From NCBI GenBank assembly GCA_964479045.1, contig CAYZJI010000005.1, positions 1 through 64,000 on the forward strand: a stretch of 64,000 nucleotides of DNA, in the 5' to 3' direction. Under the pieces are notes generated by a model. It saw nothing but the letters and a program-made list of their open reading frames with translations. It searched no databases and was not told the origin of the DNA. Positions within the stretch are counted from its first letter, which is position 1. Each line of letters starts with the position of its first letter. Below are positions 61,599 to 64,000 of the stretch, in pieces. Source of the stretch: 2-02-FULL-47-50 sp964479045 (GTDB lineage: Bacteria; Pseudomonadota; Gammaproteobacteria; Eutrophobiales; Eutrophobiaceae). Position numbers and translations under genes: made by a program.

Positions 61599-62197
61599 TG
61601 GCCAAACGCCCATCTTCTAAAAAACCGGCCTCTGCAGGTTTTGATACCGATGATCTGGAAAAAATCGGCAAGCAGGCTCTGGAAACGCTGGAGCAGATTG
61701 ATCTCTCCCCCATCGGGAAAATCATCCCGCGTAAAATTATTCCACCCATCTATTTTATTATCGCACTGGTCCTGATGTGGGCCTTGTCCCGTTATGCACC
61801 GGTTTCACATCTGATTTATCTACCTCTGCGGGTATTTGGCGGTTTGCTGGCACTTGTGGGCCTCATTATCACAGCACACGGTGCATGGACCTTCAAACAG
61901 GCAGGAACTGCCATCAAACCTTTTGATAAGCCCACGCAACTGGTGACTGATGGACTGTTTCAATACACCCGTAACCCGATGTATCTCGGCATGATGCTGA
62001 TGCTGACAGGGTTCTGGATCGCATTGGGAACCTTTTCACCTGTCATCGTGATTCCGATCTTTTTCATCATCATTCAGGAAGGATTTATCAAATATGAAGA
62101 AGTCTTCATGGAAGAACACTTCGGCAATGCCTATCTGGATTACAAGGACCGCGTCTTTCGCTGGCTGGGCTGGCGCATGGAAGAAGAACAAAGCTGA
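61598..62197 (+). CDS. Isoprenylcysteine carboxyl methyltransferase-family membrane protein
   Basis: A 199-residue protein. A charged N-terminal 45 residues precedes four or five membrane spans and the family core GLFQYTRNPMYLGMMLMLTG near residue 125 and EEVFMEEHFGNAYLDYKDRV near 168, where SAM binds. Bacterial members methylate lipids or small membrane substrates; the target is unknown. Its start overlaps the DUF6150-like stop. Confidence 0.88.
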   Translation: MAKRPSSKKPASAGFDTDDLEKIGKQALETLEQIDLSPIGKIIPRKIIPPIYFIIALVLMWALSRYAPVSHLIYLPLRVFGGLLALVGLIITAHGAWTFKQAGTAIKPFDKPTQLVTDGLFQYTRNPMYLGMMLMLTGFWIALGTFSPVIVIPIFFIIIQEGFIKYEEVFMEEHFGNAYLDYKDRVFRWLGWRMEEEQS

Positions 62198-62209
62198 CCA
62201 AGAATTAAT

Positions 62210-62575
62210 GTGCCCTATTCTCTTCTGGCCGATAGTATTGTTCTGCTGCATTTCTGTTTTGTAATCTTTGTTGTCCTTGGAGCATTACTGGCCTTACGCT
62301 GGCGCTGGATCATCACCCTGCATATCCCGGCGGCCATCTGGGGAACTTATATTGAATTTTCCGGACGCATCTGCCCGTTAACTCCGCTGGAGAATCAACT
62401 TCGCCGTAAAGCTGGAACAGAGAATTATTCCAGCGGTTTTATCGAGCATTATATTTATCCGGTGCTGTATCCGGCCGGCCTCACCCGTGAAATTCAGCTG
62501 ACTCTTGGCATCATGGTGATTGCTATCAATATCATCATCTACTGGTATTTGTTTAAACACCGGAATATCTCATGA
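62210..62575 (+). CDS. DUF2784 family membrane protein
   Basis: A 121-residue protein with three or four spans. LADSIVLLHFCFVIFVVLGA at the start and GRICPLTPLENQLRRKAGTE near residue 55 are the DUF2784 signature. It starts at GTG. Function unknown. The stop overlaps the next gene by 4 bp (ATGA). Confidence 0.87.
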   Translation: MPYSLLADSIVLLHFCFVIFVVLGALLALRWRWIITLHIPAAIWGTYIEFSGRICPLTPLENQLRRKAGTENYSSGFIEHYIYPVLYPAGLTREIQLTLGIMVIAINIIIYWYLFKHRNIS

Positions 62576-63705
62576 GTCAACCGCATAAGGTCGTTGTACT
62601 GGGAGCTAATGGTAATTTCGGCAAACGGATTTGTGCAACCCTGTCAGCCGATACAAACATACAATTAATTCTGGGCGGACGTGATCCGGATAAACTTCAA
62701 CACCTGCAAAAGTCGCTACAACAGGGGGCTCATGTTAACGCACCGGAACTGCTGATAACCGACATTCATCAACCGCAATTCAAAGCTGCATTGCAGTCAT
62801 TACAACCCGATGTCGTCATTCATACGGCCGGGCCGTTTCAGGGACAGGATTATACGGCCCCTCAAATCTGTATCGACATTGGCGCCCATTACATCGACTT
62901 GGCAGACGGCCGTCGTTTCGTCTGCGATATTAAAAATCTGCATCAGGCCGCGCTGGATAAAAAAGTATTAATTGTCAGCGGTGCGAGCTCAGTACCCGGT
63001 TTGTCCGGCGCCGTCATTGATCATTATGTATCCGAGTTTCGCGAGTTACATGAAATTGACTTCGGGATAATACCTGGTAACAAAGCTGAACGTGGTATAG
63101 CCACATTACGTGGAATACTTTCTTATGTGGGACATCCTTTCCAGTGCTGGATTAATAATCAATGGCAGGATATTTATGGCTGGGCAGAACGACGCTGCAT
63201 GGATATGGGGAGTCCTCTCGGAAAGCGCTGGCTGGCGAATGTTGATATTCCCGATCTGGAACTTTTCCCGGCGCGTTATCCGGGCGTCAACACGGTCAGG
63301 TTTCAGGCTGGACTGGAACTTGGCCTCCTGCATAATGCCATGGTCTTGATGTCTGCGCTGGCCAGATGGGGCATTGTCAAAAACTGGGCCCGTTACACAA
63401 AACCCATATTCCATCTCAGCCATCTGTTTGATCGCTTTGGTACAGATACCGGTGGCATGTTTATTCATCTTTCAGGTATCAATCAACAGGGCAAAAAAAT
63501 GAATTTGCAGTGGAAACTGATTGCCCGCAATGGCGTCGGGCCATACATCCCCACGATTGCAGCAATTATCATCGCGCGTAAACTGGCGGAAAATATCCTG
63601 GCCGATCGTGGCGCCATGCCCTGCCTCGGCCTCTTTTCACTTGAAGAATTTTTTGCTGTTGCGGACACATGGGGCATTACACAAGATACGACTCGTTATT
63701 CATGA
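62572..63705 (+). CDS. Saccharopine-dehydrogenase-like NAD(P)-binding protein
   Basis: A 377-residue protein with an N-terminal Rossmann fold (VVVLGANGNFGKRICATL near residue 8; LILGGRDPDKLQHLQ) and VIHTAGPFQGQDYTAPQICI near 85, GAHYIDLADGRRFV near 105 and SGASSVPGLSGAVIDHYVSE near 138. These match the saccharopine-dehydrogenase-like reductase superfamily rather than lysine-pathway enzymes. Substrate unknown. It is coupled to neighbours on both sides by ATGA overlaps. Confidence 0.85.
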   Translation: MSQPHKVVVLGANGNFGKRICATLSADTNIQLILGGRDPDKLQHLQKSLQQGAHVNAPELLITDIHQPQFKAALQSLQPDVVIHTAGPFQGQDYTAPQICIDIGAHYIDLADGRRFVCDIKNLHQAALDKKVLIVSGASSVPGLSGAVIDHYVSEFRELHEIDFGIIPGNKAERGIATLRGILSYVGHPFQCWINNQWQDIYGWAERRCMDMGSPLGKRWLANVDIPDLELFPARYPGVNTVRFQAGLELGLLHNAMVLMSALARWGIVKNWARYTKPIFHLSHLFDRFGTDTGGMFIHLSGINQQGKKMNLQWKLIARNGVGPYIPTIAAIIIARKLAENILADRGAMPCLGLFSLEEFFAVADTWGITQDTTRYS

Positions 63706-64000
63706 ACACTTATCTGGTTTTGAAATATATACATATTCTCAGCGCCGTCATACTGGCGGGTACCGGGCTGGGCATTGCCTTTTTCATGTTCATGGCAAAT
63801 CGCTCAGGCAATCCTCAAGCGATTATGGTTACGGCCAGACATGTCGTACTCGCAGACTGGATATTTACCACCCCCGCCGTTATCACACAGTTAATCACCG
63901 GCATCCTGCTCATGCAGCAACTGGGTTACACATGGAATTCGACGTGGTTTATTGCGGTGATCAGTTTATTTGTATTTATTGGCGCCTGCTGGGTGCCGGT
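63702..64000 (+). CDS. DUF2269-family membrane protein (cut by window edge)
   Basis: The first 99 residues are visible, starting MNTYLVLKYIHILSAVILAG, then FFMFMANRS and DWIFTTPAVITQLITGILLM. Several membrane spans and the early His fit DUF2269. The ATG overlaps the previous stop by 4 bp. The 3' end lies outside the window. Function unknown. Confidence 0.83.
   Translation, partial: MNTYLVLKYIHILSAVILAGTGLGIAFFMFMANRSGNPQAIMVTARHVVLADWIFTTPAVITQLITGILLMQQLGYTWNSTWFIAVISLFVFIGACWVP

Noticed and set aside
1..64000. CRISPR array, rRNA genes or replication origin
   Set aside because: No regularly spaced identical repeats, rRNA sequence or dnaA-type box cluster was seen.

Overview
The window comes from a Gammaproteobacterium, most likely a draft or metagenome scaffold. 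It holds two runs of N (23377-23386 and 37880-37979), and the second is flanked by an unmerged 55-bp contig overlap. The gene blocks serS-crcB-rarA with lolA-ftsK, trxB, aat-bpt-infA, pntAB and pbpC with an alpha-2-macroglobulin are typical of that class. No ribosomal RNA gene is present, so I do not name a genus.

Region 1 (1 to about 17000) is an AT-rich accessory island for nitrogen and one-carbon compounds. It carries the start of a urease operon (ureA), a GcvT-family aminomethyltransferase, a complete Dpp/Opp-type ABC importer, a second family-5 binding protein, the wreck of a Urt/Liv-type urea or amide importer, an outer-membrane porin, a UreH/NiCoT-like nickel permease and folD. Five promoter regions here share a direct repeat, AACTGGY-N18-WYTGGTRC, whose CTGG cores are always exactly 24 bp apart. 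It always reads in the direction of the downstream gene. This looks like the operator of one unidentified regulator and is the most interesting signal in the window. The upstream regions of the two family-5 binding proteins are diverged copies of one another over about 600 bp. A GC-rich MATE efflux gene sits as a foreign cassette between one operator copy and the broken importer.

Region 2 (17496-23562) is a mobile junction: a decayed IS3-like element in a truncated hsdS, a truncated hsdM, a truncated acyl-carrier-protein-like reading frame, then the distal tail genes of a prophage (YmfQ/DUF2313, a glycine-rich tail fibre, a DUF4376 protein), several small Cys-rich proteins and a Dam-type methylase. 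It ends next to a tRNA-Ser(UGA). No integrase, capsid or terminase gene is present.

Region 3 (23839-64000) is core chromosome: a YccA-like membrane protein, transhydrogenase pntAB, serS-crcB-rarA facing a cNMP-domain/Na-Ca-exchanger fusion, lolA-ftsK, trxB, a quinone oxidoreductase split by the N gap, a GGDEF-EAL protein, an AbgT transporter, a Tat-exported histone-deacetylase-like enzyme, the N-degron transferases aat and bpt with infA, an exported Pcm, apt, pbpC with a thioester alpha-2-macroglobulin, and a run of small membrane proteins. REP/BIME-like intergenic repeats occur in this part; a related GC-rich repeat lies inside the 5' coding region of pbpC.

All identifications come from reading translated sequence. 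No alignments or database searches were run.
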